Shown here one piece after another: positions 15,623 to 24,101 of a stretch of 57,093 nt of DNA (position 1 is the first letter of the stretch; every line of letters starts with the position of its first letter). The translations under genes and the position numbers were made by a program. The stretch spans positions 1,286,000 to 1,343,092 of the forward strand of contig NZ_LFKO01000001.1 in the NCBI RefSeq assembly GCF_001265075.1, given 5' to 3'. The notes below the pieces were generated by a model. That model made no database searches, was not told the DNA's origin, and saw only the letters and a list, made by a program, of their open reading frames with translations. The stretch comes from Salinicoccus sp. YB14-2. GTDB taxonomy: Bacteria > Bacillota > Bacilli > Staphylococcales > Salinicoccaceae.

Positions 15623-16822
15623 GTGTCTAAAATAATGGAAGATGTAAACAGTGTAAAATCTCTGCTGACAAGAGTGCATCATGGTGAGGCGATTGACAGT
15701 ATCAAATCTGATTACAGCGAACAGGTGGAAAAGCTCGATCTGATCGATGTTTTCAAAATGATTCTGCAGGTGAATCATACAAGTAAAGAGATTACGATAT
15801 ATGATATAAAAGAATTTTTTGAGATTCATCATCATTTATACGGCCATGATGTCAATGAAATTCATATAAGCGATGACGTGAACCATCCTCTGCATGTGTT
15901 GAGAAAAGAGAACCACCTCCTGTCGGACTCTTTGAATATCATCCAGTACCTGGTCGATGATGTTGAAAACGGTGAGAAAAACTTAATCGATACGCTGATT
16001 GCTGAAGCGAAAAGGCTGGGTGAAATAAACTGCCATTTTAACCGCAAGGAAAAATTATATTTTCCAATACTTGAAAGATACGGCATCTACCCATTGCCGC
16101 GGACAATATGGAAACTGCATGACCAGATCCGTCTGTTAATAAAAGGACTGGTCAACCGGCTTCACAAAATTGACAGTATAGAGTTCCGAAATATCAGAAG
16201 AACCTTTGATGACTTGAAAGCAAAGTGTGAAGAAATGATTTTGGAAGAGGACTTGTTAATCATTCCAATCACACAAATATTATTCAAAGAAAAGGACTGG
16301 TTGGCCATTGCAGAGGAAAGTTCAGCTTTCGGATATGCTGTGGAGTTGAACGGGAAATATCGGAATTATGTCGGTAACCAGAGAGTCAAACCGTTAAATC
16401 ATACAGAACAGCTGCAGTTTGGTGGCGGCTATCTGACCACGAGGGAAGCAAATATAATACTGAACAATTTACCGCTTGAAATTACTTTCGTCGATAAAAA
16501 CGGACTATTTAAATATTTTAATAACATTGTGGAATCATCAGAAATGATGTTTATAAGGACGCCTTTATCAATCGGAAGAAATGTTTCGAACTGTCATCCG
16601 CCGAAGAGTTTGAAGAAGGTGATGTATGTCATCCGCGATCTGAAGAACAAAGTGAAAGAGTCTGAAACGATGTGGTTTAAGACAAAGGATAAGTACATAC
16701 ATATCACTTACAAAGCGGTTTTCGATGAAGAAGATGAATTTATGGGAATACTTGAATATGTCCAGGATATCCAGCCGTTTTTCGAACTGCCCAGTGCAGT
16801 GAAGCGGAATGTCAGCAAGTAG
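15623..16822 (+). CDS. DUF438/hemerythrin-like/PAS domain protein
   Basis: A 400-aa soluble protein in three parts: an N-terminal DUF438 domain (residues 1-75); a helical hemerythrin-like HHE region (about 90-240, with HPLHVLRKENHLL, HFNRKEKLYFP and LEEDLLIIP carrying H and E ligands); and a C-terminal PAS domain (about 280-390, LPLEITFVDKNGLFKYFNN). This architecture is common in Bacillota, where the di-iron domain is thought to sense oxygen or nitric oxide. GTG 15623 follows GAGGTGA; the TTG at 15620 is too close. A 13-bp palindrome ATGAATAATTCAT sits at 15523-15535 upstream. Its neighbour is ferritin, suggesting an iron/redox context. Confidence 0.82.
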   Translation: MSKIMEDVNSVKSLLTRVHHGEAIDSIKSDYSEQVEKLDLIDVFKMILQVNHTSKEITIYDIKEFFEIHHHLYGHDVNEIHISDDVNHPLHVLRKENHLLSDSLNIIQYLVDDVENGEKNLIDTLIAEAKRLGEINCHFNRKEKLYFPILERYGIYPLPRTIWKLHDQIRLLIKGLVNRLHKIDSIEFRNIRRTFDDLKAKCEEMILEEDLLIIPITQILFKEKDWLAIAEESSAFGYAVELNGKYRNYVGNQRVKPLNHTEQLQFGGGYLTTREANIILNNLPLEITFVDKNGLFKYFNNIVESSEMMFIRTPLSIGRNVSNCHPPKSLKKVMYVIRDLKNKVKESETMWFKTKDKYIHITYKAVFDEEDEFMGILEYVQDIQPFFELPSAVKRNVSK

Positions 16823-16890
16823 AAATTACGATGTAAATGAAGAATCACCTTTTTGGATTAGAATAGTTATAAATAAATAACCCCTATCCT

Positions 16891-16920
16891 TTGATATTTA
16901 CACTCATTACTATTTATAAT
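16891..16920 (+). promoter_or_regulatory. Promoter of the ferritin gene
   Basis: TTGATA at 16891, 18-nt spacer, TATAAT at 16915-16920, 26 bp before the ATG. No clear Fur or PerR box overlaps it. Confidence 0.6.
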
Positions 16921-16946
16921 GGTTTTAAGAAAGGGAGGTACTCTAT

Positions 16947-17453
16947 ATGTTATCAGACAGATTAAAGCAGGCTTTAATTGATCAGATGAATCATGAATTT
17001 GCGGCAGCTCATGAATATTTGGCAATGGCATCTTATTGTGAGGACCGCAGCTACGATGGATTTGCGAACTTTTATAAGCAGCAGGCTAAAGAAGAACGAT
17101 ACCATGGAACGAAGATTTATAATTATTTGAACGATCGTGGTGTTCACGCAAAATTCCAAGGCATCCCTGAACCTGAAAATGAATATGACTCACTGCTGGA
17201 TACTTTCAAACAAGGTCTTGAGCAAGAGCGTACAGTGACTAAAAATTTCTATCAGATCAGTGATATCGCAACGGAAGACCGCGAACATATGACATTATCA
17301 TTTGTCAGATGGTTCTTGGATGAACAGGTGGAAGAAGAAGCGATGTTCGAAACGCACATTGATTATTTAGAGCGATTGAAAGATGACGGTAATGCGTTGT
17401 ACGTATATGAACAGGACATGGCAAAAAGGCAGTTTGACGTTCCGAAAGAATAG
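16947..17453 (+). CDS. ftnA: Ferritin, iron-storage protein
   Basis: A 168-aa ferritin of the bacterial non-haem FtnA type. The ferroxidase residues are visible: E in [16 protein letters not shown] and H in [13 protein letters not shown], then E in LEQERTV and QVEEEA. It assembles into a 24-subunit shell that oxidises Fe2+ and stores Fe3+. A very strong AAGGGAGG site and a consensus-like promoter indicate high expression. Monocistronic: own promoter and terminator. Confidence 0.95.
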   Translation: MLSDRLKQALIDQMNHEFAAAHEYLAMASYCEDRSYDGFANFYKQQAKEERYHGTKIYNYLNDRGVHAKFQGIPEPENEYDSLLDTFKQGLEQERTVTKNFYQISDIATEDREHMTLSFVRWFLDEQVEEEAMFETHIDYLERLKDDGNALYVYEQDMAKRQFDVPKE

Positions 17454-17469
17454 AACTTGGATGGATTCG

Positions 17470-17499
17470 GCACTTTCCGATGTGGAGAGTGCTTTTTTT
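17470..17499 (+). terminator. Terminator of ftnA, related to the repeated hairpin family
   Basis: GCACTTTCC (17470-17478) pairs with GGAGAGTGC (17484-17492), loop GATGT, then T7. It shares the GCACT/AGTGC stem base of the hairpins at 5963, 10310 and 11143. Confidence 0.88.
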
Positions 17500-17542
17500 A
17501 ATTGAAATAATGAATGAAATTGAAAGATTCAGATATTGAGGG

Positions 17543-17571
17543 TTGACTTATTACTGAAATCCCTATATATT
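17543..17571 (+). promoter_or_regulatory. Promoter of the trp leader and trpEG
   Basis: TTGACT at 17543-17548, 17-nt spacer, TATATT at 17566-17571. Transcription should start near 17578, giving a leader of about 400 nt with two T-boxes. Confidence 0.75.
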
Positions 17572-17577
17572 TTAACT

Positions 17578-17762
17578 ATTCAGTAGCAAATATATTTTGT
17601 AGCCAAAGAAAGCTGATGGCGGATGAAAATCAGCACATGATATTTGTGAAGTGGACAGATTTTAAAATTGAAACGATTGATCAAGAGTGAACATTAATTT
17701 GTTAATTAAGGTGGCACCACGGTGACGCGTCCTTATTTGGATGTGTCGGCGTGGTGTTTTTT
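17578..17762 (+). promoter_or_regulatory. T-box riboswitch 1, tryptophan specifier
   Basis: Stem I carries the AGTA turn at 17582-17585 and, opposite it on the 3' side, GAAG-TGG-A with specifier TGG (Trp) at 17652-17654. The CAAATAT/ATATTTG and GCTGAT/ATCAGC helices close between. The T-box sequence AAGGTGGCACCACGG is at 17708-17722, and the competing terminator runs from CACCACG (17716) to CGTGGTG and T6 (17757-17762). Uncharged tRNA-Trp should favour the antiterminator and allow read-through. Confidence 0.9.
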
Positions 17763-17774
17763 ATTCAGATAAGA

Positions 17775-17957
17775 ATTAGTAATTCAATATTTTATAACTG
17801 CAGAAAGTCAGTGGTTGATGCGAACTGACATGGATATTGGATGAAGTGGGTTTTATCGGTGGACAATTTAATAACTGTTAAGCGGGGATTTTTATCAGTC
17901 CCAATTTAGGTGGTACCGCGTGTAAGCGTCCTATTCTATAGGAAGCTTATTTTTTTA
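17775..17957 (+). promoter_or_regulatory. T-box riboswitch 2, tryptophan specifier
   Basis: A second complete T-box follows at once. It has AGTA at 17778-17781, the CAATAT/ATATTG and TCAGT/ACTGA helices, specifier TGG at 17847-17849 in the same GAAG-TGG-purine context, and the T-box AGGTGGTACCGCG at 17908-17920. Its terminator is AAGC-TCCTA/TAGGA-GCTT (17924-17948) followed by T7. Both elements must read through for trpEG expression, so the response should be tighter than with one. Confidence 0.9.
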
Positions 17958-17978
17958 TTTTAAATGGGGGTAATTGGG

Positions 17979-19382
17979 ATGGAAATTATATATGAAACAT
18001 TGAATGCTGAGTTTACACCGGAAGCGCTGGCACAGATGAGGGAGAAAAAAGTGATTTTCGAAAGTGCTTCGCAGCATGAGATGAAAGGCAGGTACTCGAT
18101 AGTCGTTTTTGATTATTTCGGGAAGGTCACTTTGGACAGTGACACTTTAACGATCGAGTATCCGGACAGGATTTTCAGCCAGAATGAACATCCTTATGAG
18201 GAGCTTAAAGTACTGCTCAATAAATATAAGGCTGATATTGAAAATCCGGTACTTTCTGAGCTGCCGTTTGTTTCAGGTTTTGTCGGCAGCTGCAGCTTTG
18301 ACCTGGTCCGTCATGCATTTGAGAAACTTCAGGATATAGAACTTGAGGACACGACGGATGATTTGAGGTTCTACATGGTGGAGAGTGTCTATATATTTGA
18401 TCATTATAAAGAGAAAATCCATGTCATCACATCCAATTTATTTTCAGGTATCACTTCGTCTGAACTTGAAGGCCGTCTTCATAATATGGTGGAGGAAATA
18501 AAATCAATCAGACTGTATCATCCAGAAATTGCATTTGAAAATATTGCCCGGGAAATAGAGACAAATATATCTGAAAGTGATTTTATAAATACTGTGTCTT
18601 ATTTTAAGTCACTGATCCAAAAAGGGGATATGTTCCAGGCGGTACCGTCGAGAATCTACAAATATAAACACGGTTTCGGTGATAATAAAAATCCGCTCAC
18701 TTTTCAGCTGTATAAAAACTTGAAAAGGCAGAATCCGAGCCCGTATATGTACTATTTGAATCTGGATAACCCGATTATTGTCGGCAGCTCGCCTGAGAGT
18801 TTTGTTAAAGTGCAAAAAGGAAAAGTGATTACAAATCCGATTGCCGGAACAATCAAAAGAGGAAAAAATGCCGAAGAAGATATAAAAAATGCGGAGCTGC
18901 TGGCAAGTGATGAAAAAGAACTCAGCGAACACCGTATGTTGGTAGATCTCGGACGGAATGACGTAAACCGTGTGAGTGAGCAGGGCAGTGTGGAGCTCAA
19001 CCGCTTAATGGAAATCGAAAGGTATGAGCATGTCATGCATATCGTCAGCGTGGTGACCGGTGAAGTGAAAAAGGATATTTCCCCGATAGATGTGGTGACG
19101 AGTCTGCTTCCGACGGGGACTGTATCCGGGGCGCCGAAACTTCGTGCAATCGAACGTATTTATGAAGTAAGACCAGAGAAACGGGGCATATACTCAGGCG
19201 GTGTGGGCTATATCAACTGCAATCAGGAACTCGATTTTGCGCTGGCGATACGCACAATGCTGGTCGATGATGAATATGTCAATGTGGAAGCGGGATGCGG
19301 CGTCGTTTATGATTCAGTGCCTGAAAAGGAATTGGAAGAAACAAAATTAAAAGTGAAAAGTTTACTGGAGGTGCACCCATGA
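17979..19382 (+). CDS. trpE: Anthranilate synthase component I
   Basis: A chorismate-binding enzyme of about 467 aa. The catalytic core shows PIAGTIKRGK, HRMLVDLGRNDVNR, ERYEHVMHIVS, TLLPTGTVSGAPK-like LLPTGTVSGAPKLRA, RRGIYSGGVGY-like RGIYSGGVGY and EAGCGVVYDS. It converts chorismate to anthranilate with ammonia supplied by TrpG. ATG 17979 lies 8 nt after TGGGGGT; the ATG at 17964 overlaps that site. The Trp T-boxes upstream argue for TrpE rather than the folate enzyme PabB. No trpDCFBA follows, so the rest of the pathway is elsewhere or absent. Confidence 0.9.
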   Translation: MEIIYETLNAEFTPEALAQMREKKVIFESASQHEMKGRYSIVVFDYFGKVTLDSDTLTIEYPDRIFSQNEHPYEELKVLLNKYKADIENPVLSELPFVSGFVGSCSFDLVRHAFEKLQDIELEDTTDDLRFYMVESVYIFDHYKEKIHVITSNLFSGITSSELEGRLHNMVEEIKSIRLYHPEIAFENIAREIETNISESDFINTVSYFKSLIQKGDMFQAVPSRIYKYKHGFGDNKNPLTFQLYKNLKRQNPSPYMYYLNLDNPIIVGSSPESFVKVQKGKVITNPIAGTIKRGKNAEEDIKNAELLASDEKELSEHRMLVDLGRNDVNRVSEQGSVELNRLMEIERYEHVMHIVSVVTGEVKKDISPIDVVTSLLPTGTVSGAPKLRAIERIYEVRPEKRGIYSGGVGYINCNQELDFALAIRTMLVDDEYVNVEAGCGVVYDSVPEKELEETKLKVKSLLEVHP

Positions 19383-19957
19383 TTCTTGTCATCGATAATT
19401 ATGATTCATTTACTTATAACCTGATAGATATGCTGGAAGCCTATGATGAAGTCATGATCAGATATCCGGATGATGATGGTGTGCTTAATTTGGAAATTGA
19501 CGGGCTGGTGATCTCCCCAGGCCCCGGACATCCGCTGGACAATGATAATCTGATGGAAATCATCGAAAACTACAGGGATAAACCGATACTCGGGATATGC
19601 CTCGGATCCCAGGCACTCACGACATACTACGGCGGCAGGGTTGTTGAAGGCAGTGTCGTCAAGCACGGCAAGATGGATGAAATGAAAGTTGTGGATAATT
19701 CGGTCTTGTACGACTCACTCGGTGATTCGATCGAAATCATGAGATATCATTCACTCGTAAGCGAAAGGGAATCATTTCCTGTCGATCTGAAAGTGACCGG
19801 GGAAACTGCGGATTCAATACAGTCTTTTGAACATATAGTTATGCCGCATTATGGCATCCAGTACCATCCGGAATCATTCGCATGTGCGTCAGGCATGGAT
19901 ATCATCAGTAATTATATTGACGTTGTAAAAAAACCGAAATTTACAGCGATACGATGA
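19379..19957 (+). CDS. trpG: Anthranilate synthase component II, glutamine amidotransferase
   Basis: A 192-aa class I glutamine amidotransferase with nucleophile C74 (GICLGSQ) and the His163/Glu165 pair in QYHPESF; ISPGPGHP near residue 46 is the TrpG/PabA oxyanion motif. It hydrolyses glutamine and channels ammonia to TrpE. The ATG overlaps the trpE stop by 4 nt, so the subunits are translationally coupled. In some Bacillota one TrpG/PabA serves both tryptophan and folate synthesis; that is possible here too. Confidence 0.9.
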   Translation: MILVIDNYDSFTYNLIDMLEAYDEVMIRYPDDDGVLNLEIDGLVISPGPGHPLDNDNLMEIIENYRDKPILGICLGSQALTTYYGGRVVEGSVVKHGKMDEMKVVDNSVLYDSLGDSIEIMRYHSLVSERESFPVDLKVTGETADSIQSFEHIVMPHYGIQYHPESFACASGMDIISNYIDVVKKPKFTAIR

Positions 19958-20063
19958 TGGAGTGACGAGAGCTGTAATGGTATAATTTACGTAATGAATG
20001 ATTTTGAATGAATGGATAAGAAATATCAGGCAGTATCTGATTTGGTTATAAGGAGAGTTAATA

Positions 20064-20327
20064 ATGGATTTTATGTCAATGGGGTTACTTCTGCTCGTTT
20101 TAGCAGCGGGGTTTATCATTATCGCCCAGCGTAAAGAACTGCAGCACTTGAGAGAGGTCAATGGAAAGCTGCAAGTTAAAGCGGGCCGGGATGAATGGGT
20201 CAAACAGACAAGAGAAGTCATGAAAAAGGACGGTCAAGTCAAGGCGGTAAAATATATCAGGGATGAAACCGGCATGTCACTTGTAGATGCGAAACAGTTT
20301 GTGGATAGTGTCGGTCATAAGAAGTAG
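20064..20327 (+). CDS. Membrane-anchored ribosomal protein L7/L12 C-terminal-domain-like protein
   Basis: An 87-aa protein: one N-terminal membrane helix (about residues 5-22), a short coiled linker and a C-terminal domain (residues 45-87) resembling the L7/L12 CTD, with KAVKYIRDETGMSLVDAKQFVD in place of the ribosomal [20 protein letters not shown] core. It lacks the L7/L12 N-terminal dimer domain and is therefore not a ribosomal stalk protein. Function unknown. ATG with AAGGAGAG upstream. Confidence 0.75.
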   Translation: MDFMSMGLLLLVLAAGFIIIAQRKELQHLREVNGKLQVKAGRDEWVKQTREVMKKDGQVKAVKYIRDETGMSLVDAKQFVDSVGHKK

Positions 20328-20419
20328 CAGATTCAGTGTAAACACAAGCCGGGAGATGCTGGATAAGATTGCAAGTGCAGCAGATGAGAAATTGGAAGTT
20401 GAATTTGTATAGTCAGTGA

Positions 20420-20447
20420 AGATCACTCGAAGAGAGTGGTCTTTTTT
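20420..20447 (+). terminator. Terminator before topB
   Basis: AGATCACTC pairs with GAGTGGTCT (one G-T pair) across GAAGA, followed by T6. It ends the transcript of the L7/L12-like gene. Confidence 0.82.
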
Positions 20448-20521
20448 CTTGAACTTTATTCTATTCACCAAAACAAGTATAATTGAAGAATATATTGTAT
20501 GAACGAGAGAGGATGAATATT

Positions 20522-22672
20522 TTGGCAAAGAGTGTAGTACTTGCTGAAAAACCTTCAGTGGCACGGGACATCGCCCGTGTACTGAAATGCAGTAAAAAAG
20601 GAAATGGTTTCCTTGAGGGGAATAATTATATAGTGACATGGGCGTTGGGGCATTTGGTTACACTTCAGGACCCGGAACGTTACGACAAAAAATATCAAAA
20701 GTGGGATTTAAACGAGCTGCCGATGCTGCCGAGCCCATTGAAACTGACGCATATCCCGCAGACGACGAAACAGTTCAAGGCTGTACAGACGCAGTTGAAA
20801 AGAAAAGATGTAGGAGAAATCATCATCGCGACGGACGCCGGACGTGAAGGTGAGCTGGTTGCAAGATGGATCATCGACTACGTCAAGGTGAATAAACCGA
20901 TCAAACGCCTGTGGATTTCTTCTGTCACTGACAAGGCGATTTCACAAGGGTTTCAAAACCTGCAGCCCGGCAATAAATACCGGAACCTTTATCAGGCAGC
21001 CGTCGCGAGAAGTGAAGCGGACTGGTATGTAGGGCTGAACGCAACACGTGCACTGACGACGAAGTTCAATGCACAGCTGAACTGCGGACGTGTACAGACA
21101 CCGACCCTCGGCATGATTGCTGCACGGGACGAAGAAATTAAAACCTTTAAACCGAAAACATATTACGGTCTGGAAGTCGGCACGGATAAATTGAAGTTCA
21201 AATGGAAAGACGGCAATAATTATTCTACTTTCAATGAGGAGAAAGTTGGAGACATCCATAAAAAACTGAAAGCGGACAGTCTGACGGTCAAAGATGTTAC
21301 CAAGAAGAAAAAGAAGCAGTTTGCACCGGGCCTTTACGACTTGACCGAACTGCAGAGAGATGCAAATAAGATTTACGGCCTGTCTGCCAAAGAAACACTG
21401 CAGACGATGCAGAATTTGTACGAGCGTCATAAAGTGCTGACATATCCACGGACGGACTCGAAGTTTATCTCCAATGACATCGTGCCGACTTTAAAAGAAA
21501 GAGTGCAGGCAAGCGGAATCGGCAACTTCCGTAAAGTAGGTACGCATATTTTAAGATCTCCGATCAAAGGTAACGGATCATTCGTCAACGATAATAAAGT
21601 CAGCGACCATCATGCAATCATCCCGACTGAAAGTACTGTGCATTACAGTGATTTCAGCGAGCGTGAGAAAAGAGTGTACGATTTGGTGATCCAGCGCTTT
21701 ATGAGCGTTTTATTGCCGCCGTATGAATATGAAGAGACGATTGTGCTGGCGGAAGTTAATGGTGAAACACTGGAAGCCAAATATAACCGCGTACTTCAGC
21801 AGGGTTTTAAAATCGTCTATAAAGAAGAAGCTGAAGGAAAGACTGTAGATGTGAAAAAAGGCGAAGAGTTGAAAGTCAGTTCTGTGAACAGAACAACCGG
21901 TGAAACCGCGCCGCCGTCGAGATTCACAGAAGCTTCACTGCTTCAGGCGATGGAAAATCCGGCTAAATACTTCAGTATGGATAAAGAGCACAAGAAAACA
22001 CTAAGTGAATCCGGCGGACTTGGTACTGTTGCGACACGGGCAGATATCATCGATAAATTGTTCAATACTTTTTATTTGGAGAAAAACGGCCAGGCGATCA
22101 AAATTACATCCAAAGGTAAACAGTTGCTCGATCTTGCACCGGAAATTTTAAAATCACCGGTGACGACTGCAGTGTGGGAAAAACAGCTTGAACAGATTGA
22201 AAAAGGTCGGCTGGATAAGCGGAAATTTATAGAAGATATGAAAATGCATACGAAGAATATTGTTGCAGAAGTGAAGAATAGTAAAAAGACGTTCAAGCAT
22301 GACAATATTTCAGGACGTGACTGTCCGGACTGCGGCAAACCGCTGCTTGAAGTGAATGGCAAAAAAGGTAAAATGCTCGTATGTCAGGATAGAGAGTGCG
22401 GCCACAGACGAAATGTTGCGAAAATCACCAATGCAAGATGTCCAAACTGCAAGAAGAAAATGACGTTGAGCGGTGAAGGTGAGGGTCAGATATTCACTTG
22501 TACATGCGGCCACCGTGAGAAGCTCTCCAGTTTCAAAGCACGCAGAGACAAGGCTCAAAAAGGGAAAGTCGATAAACGTACAGTGAATAAATATTTGAAA
22601 AAAGATGATAAGGAAGAACCGATCAACAATGCATTGGCAGATCAGTTGAAGAAACTGAAACTGGATAAATAA
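20522..22672 (+). CDS. topB: DNA topoisomerase III
   Basis: A type IA topoisomerase of about 716 aa. The TOPRIM domain has LAEKPSVARDIA at the start and TDAGREGELVAR; the catalytic tyrosine is Y308 in LTYPRTDS. The C-terminus holds two Topo-type zinc ribbons (CPDCGKPLLE with CQDRECGH, and CPNCKKKMTL with CTCGH) and a lysine-rich tail. It relaxes negative supercoils and decatenates replication intermediates. TTG 20522 is preferred, with AGAGGA 8 nt upstream; the ATG at 20513 overlaps the site. Length agrees with staphylococcal TopB. Confidence 0.93.
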   Translation: MAKSVVLAEKPSVARDIARVLKCSKKGNGFLEGNNYIVTWALGHLVTLQDPERYDKKYQKWDLNELPMLPSPLKLTHIPQTTKQFKAVQTQLKRKDVGEIIIATDAGREGELVARWIIDYVKVNKPIKRLWISSVTDKAISQGFQNLQPGNKYRNLYQAAVARSEADWYVGLNATRALTTKFNAQLNCGRVQTPTLGMIAARDEEIKTFKPKTYYGLEVGTDKLKFKWKDGNNYSTFNEEKVGDIHKKLKADSLTVKDVTKKKKKQFAPGLYDLTELQRDANKIYGLSAKETLQTMQNLYERHKVLTYPRTDSKFISNDIVPTLKERVQASGIGNFRKVGTHILRSPIKGNGSFVNDNKVSDHHAIIPTESTVHYSDFSEREKRVYDLVIQRFMSVLLPPYEYEETIVLAEVNGETLEAKYNRVLQQGFKIVYKEEAEGKTVDVKKGEELKVSSVNRTTGETAPPSRFTEASLLQAMENPAKYFSMDKEHKKTLSESGGLGTVATRADIIDKLFNTFYLEKNGQAIKITSKGKQLLDLAPEILKSPVTTAVWEKQLEQIEKGRLDKRKFIEDMKMHTKNIVAEVKNSKKTFKHDNISGRDCPDCGKPLLEVNGKKGKMLVCQDRECGHRRNVAKITNARCPNCKKKMTLSGEGEGQIFTCTCGHREKLSSFKARRDKAQKGKVDKRTVNKYLKKDDKEEPINNALADQLKKLKLDK

Positions 22673-22748
22673 TAGAGCAGAATTTTATGTACTATCGGTC
22701 AGTGTCATTTTGTTTGGACGATAGGATCATACAATTAAATAATTTATG

Positions 22749-22789
22749 AATAAGTCTTTGAAACGAAAGTTTCAGAGGCTTATTTTGTT
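22749..22789 (+). terminator. Terminator of topB
   Basis: AATAAG, CT and TTGAAAC pair with GTTTCA, AG and CTTATT around GAAA, followed by T-rich sequence. A short ATG-initiated 11-codon frame downstream (22864) is too small to call. Confidence 0.75.
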
Positions 22790-22934
22790 TGAAAATCATT
22801 TACATATTATAGACAATGCTTTGAAGTAATATTACTATATAGATACGAATAGAAGTGGTGTTTATGACAAACATTAACCAGATTGAATTTTATTGCTAAA
22901 AGCCAACGTGCAAAAAATTAAAAGGGGTTTTATA

Positions 22935-23417
22935 ATGACGCATGTCAGGGAATTATTAATCAACCAGTTTCAGGCGAATGCAGATGATCCAAGTTTCTAT
23001 GCACCGGTGAGTGCCGCTTTACAAGATTTGACCGAACAGGATGCAGGGTTTAAAGTTCATCCGGAAGCAATGACTATTTTAGAACTAGTGAATCACCTTA
23101 TTTATTGGAATAGGACGTGGCAGCACCGCTATAAAAATAAAGATTTCAAAAGTGTAGAAAGCATTGATAATGATGATACATTTTTAGATCATGACAATTC
23201 TTCTTTTGAAAATAAAAAGAATGAACTTATCGAACTGTTATTATATTGGAATGAATTATTGGAAGAGTCGCAACTGGATGAAGGCGTCGAAGGATTTCCG
23301 GTCGACGCAAAATGGTGGGAATTGATCAGTAACGCAGCTGCCCATAATTCTTATCATATTGGACAGATTGTTTTTATAAGAAAAGTGATGGATAGTAAAT
23401 GGAAGTCTGATATGTGA
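22935..23417 (+). CDS. DinB-superfamily protein
   Basis: A 160-aa four-helix-bundle protein. The DinB metal-site histidines are seen in LVNHLIYWN (about residue 49) and AAHNSYHIGQIV (about residues 140-144). DinB/YfiT-like enzymes are metal-dependent transferases or hydrolases, often using bacillithiol or mycothiol; bacillithiol would be the thiol in this host group, but that is inference. ATG 22935 follows AAAAGGGG; the upstream ATT-rich extension is not translated in my view. Confidence 0.8.
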   Translation: MTHVRELLINQFQANADDPSFYAPVSAALQDLTEQDAGFKVHPEAMTILELVNHLIYWNRTWQHRYKNKDFKSVESIDNDDTFLDHDNSSFENKKNELIELLLYWNELLEESQLDEGVEGFPVDAKWWELISNAAAHNSYHIGQIVFIRKVMDSKWKSDM

Positions 23418-23545
23418 TCATGAGAGACAAAGACAGATGATGTGATCCAGTAATTGCCGGGACAATCCATTAAACGCCTCGCGACTCATCCCGCATGCGC
23501 GGAAGGACCGTTAAAATAAACTAACAGAAAGGCAGGCGTATTTTT

Positions 23546-23986
23546 ATGCAGATCATAGTCGATGCGGATGCGTGTCCTGTGAAGGATATTATATTTAAAA
23601 CAACGAAGAATAAAAATATTTCTGTAACACTCGTTTCGAGCATCTCACATTTTTCCAATCAGGAGGTACCTCCACATGTGGAGACCATTTATGTAGATGC
23701 GGGCCGGGATGCGGCAGATTTCAAAATTGTTGCACTTGCATCAAAAGATGATATTGTCGTCACTCAGGACTATGGGCTTGCTTCGTTACTTCTGCCTAAA
23801 GGTACGGTTGTTCTCCATCATAACGGTTTTGAATATGATGATATGAATATTGACCACCTGCTGAACACCCGGCATATAAGTGCGGCCATCAGGCAGGGAG
23901 GCGGCAGGACGAAAGGCCCCAAGCCGTTTTCAAAAGATGATCAGCAGGCATTTTTAAAATTGTTTCAAGAGAAGATTGAAAATTAA
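23546..23986 (+). CDS. YaiI/YqxD (UPF0178, DUF188) family protein
   Basis: A 146-aa PIN-like protein with the family signature at its start, IIVDADACPVKDII, then DAGRDAADFKI, TQDYGLASLLL and the C-terminal RQGGGRTKGPKPF. Conserved aspartates suggest a nuclease-type metal site, but the activity of the family is not established. Full length for the family. No operon partner. Confidence 0.88.
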   Translation: MQIIVDADACPVKDIIFKTTKNKNISVTLVSSISHFSNQEVPPHVETIYVDAGRDAADFKIVALASKDDIVVTQDYGLASLLLPKGTVVLHHNGFEYDDMNIDHLLNTRHISAAIRQGGGRTKGPKPFSKDDQQAFLKLFQEKIEN

Positions 23987-24101
23987 CCCCTCCAATATGA
24001 CCTGGTATCACTTCATGAAAATAAAAAATAATATGATTTGTTTATCCAGCCGTTAAGTTATAAACTATAGAAATCTTAAGTATAGGTAAAAGGTGAAAAG
24101 A

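Noticed and set aside
17979-19957. Alternative reading as pabB-pabA for folate synthesis
   Set aside because: Two tryptophan T-boxes control the genes and there is no pabC or folate gene after them; TrpG may still be shared with folate synthesis.
20329-20412. Frame reading SREMLDKIASAADEKLEVEFV, like the C-terminus of an XRE antitoxin
   Set aside because: It lacks a start and a helix-turn-helix, and overlaps the end region of the L7/L12-like gene; too short to call a pseudogene.
22864-22899. ATG-initiated 11-codon frame (MTNINQIEFYC) with a weak ribosome site, resembling the start of a glyoxalase-type gene
   Set aside because: It stops at once and nothing downstream continues it; could be chance.
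23418-23545. GC-richer short spacer before the YaiI gene examined for an RNA or CRISPR-like repeat
   Set aside because: No repeats, tRNA cloverleaf or convincing hairpin found.
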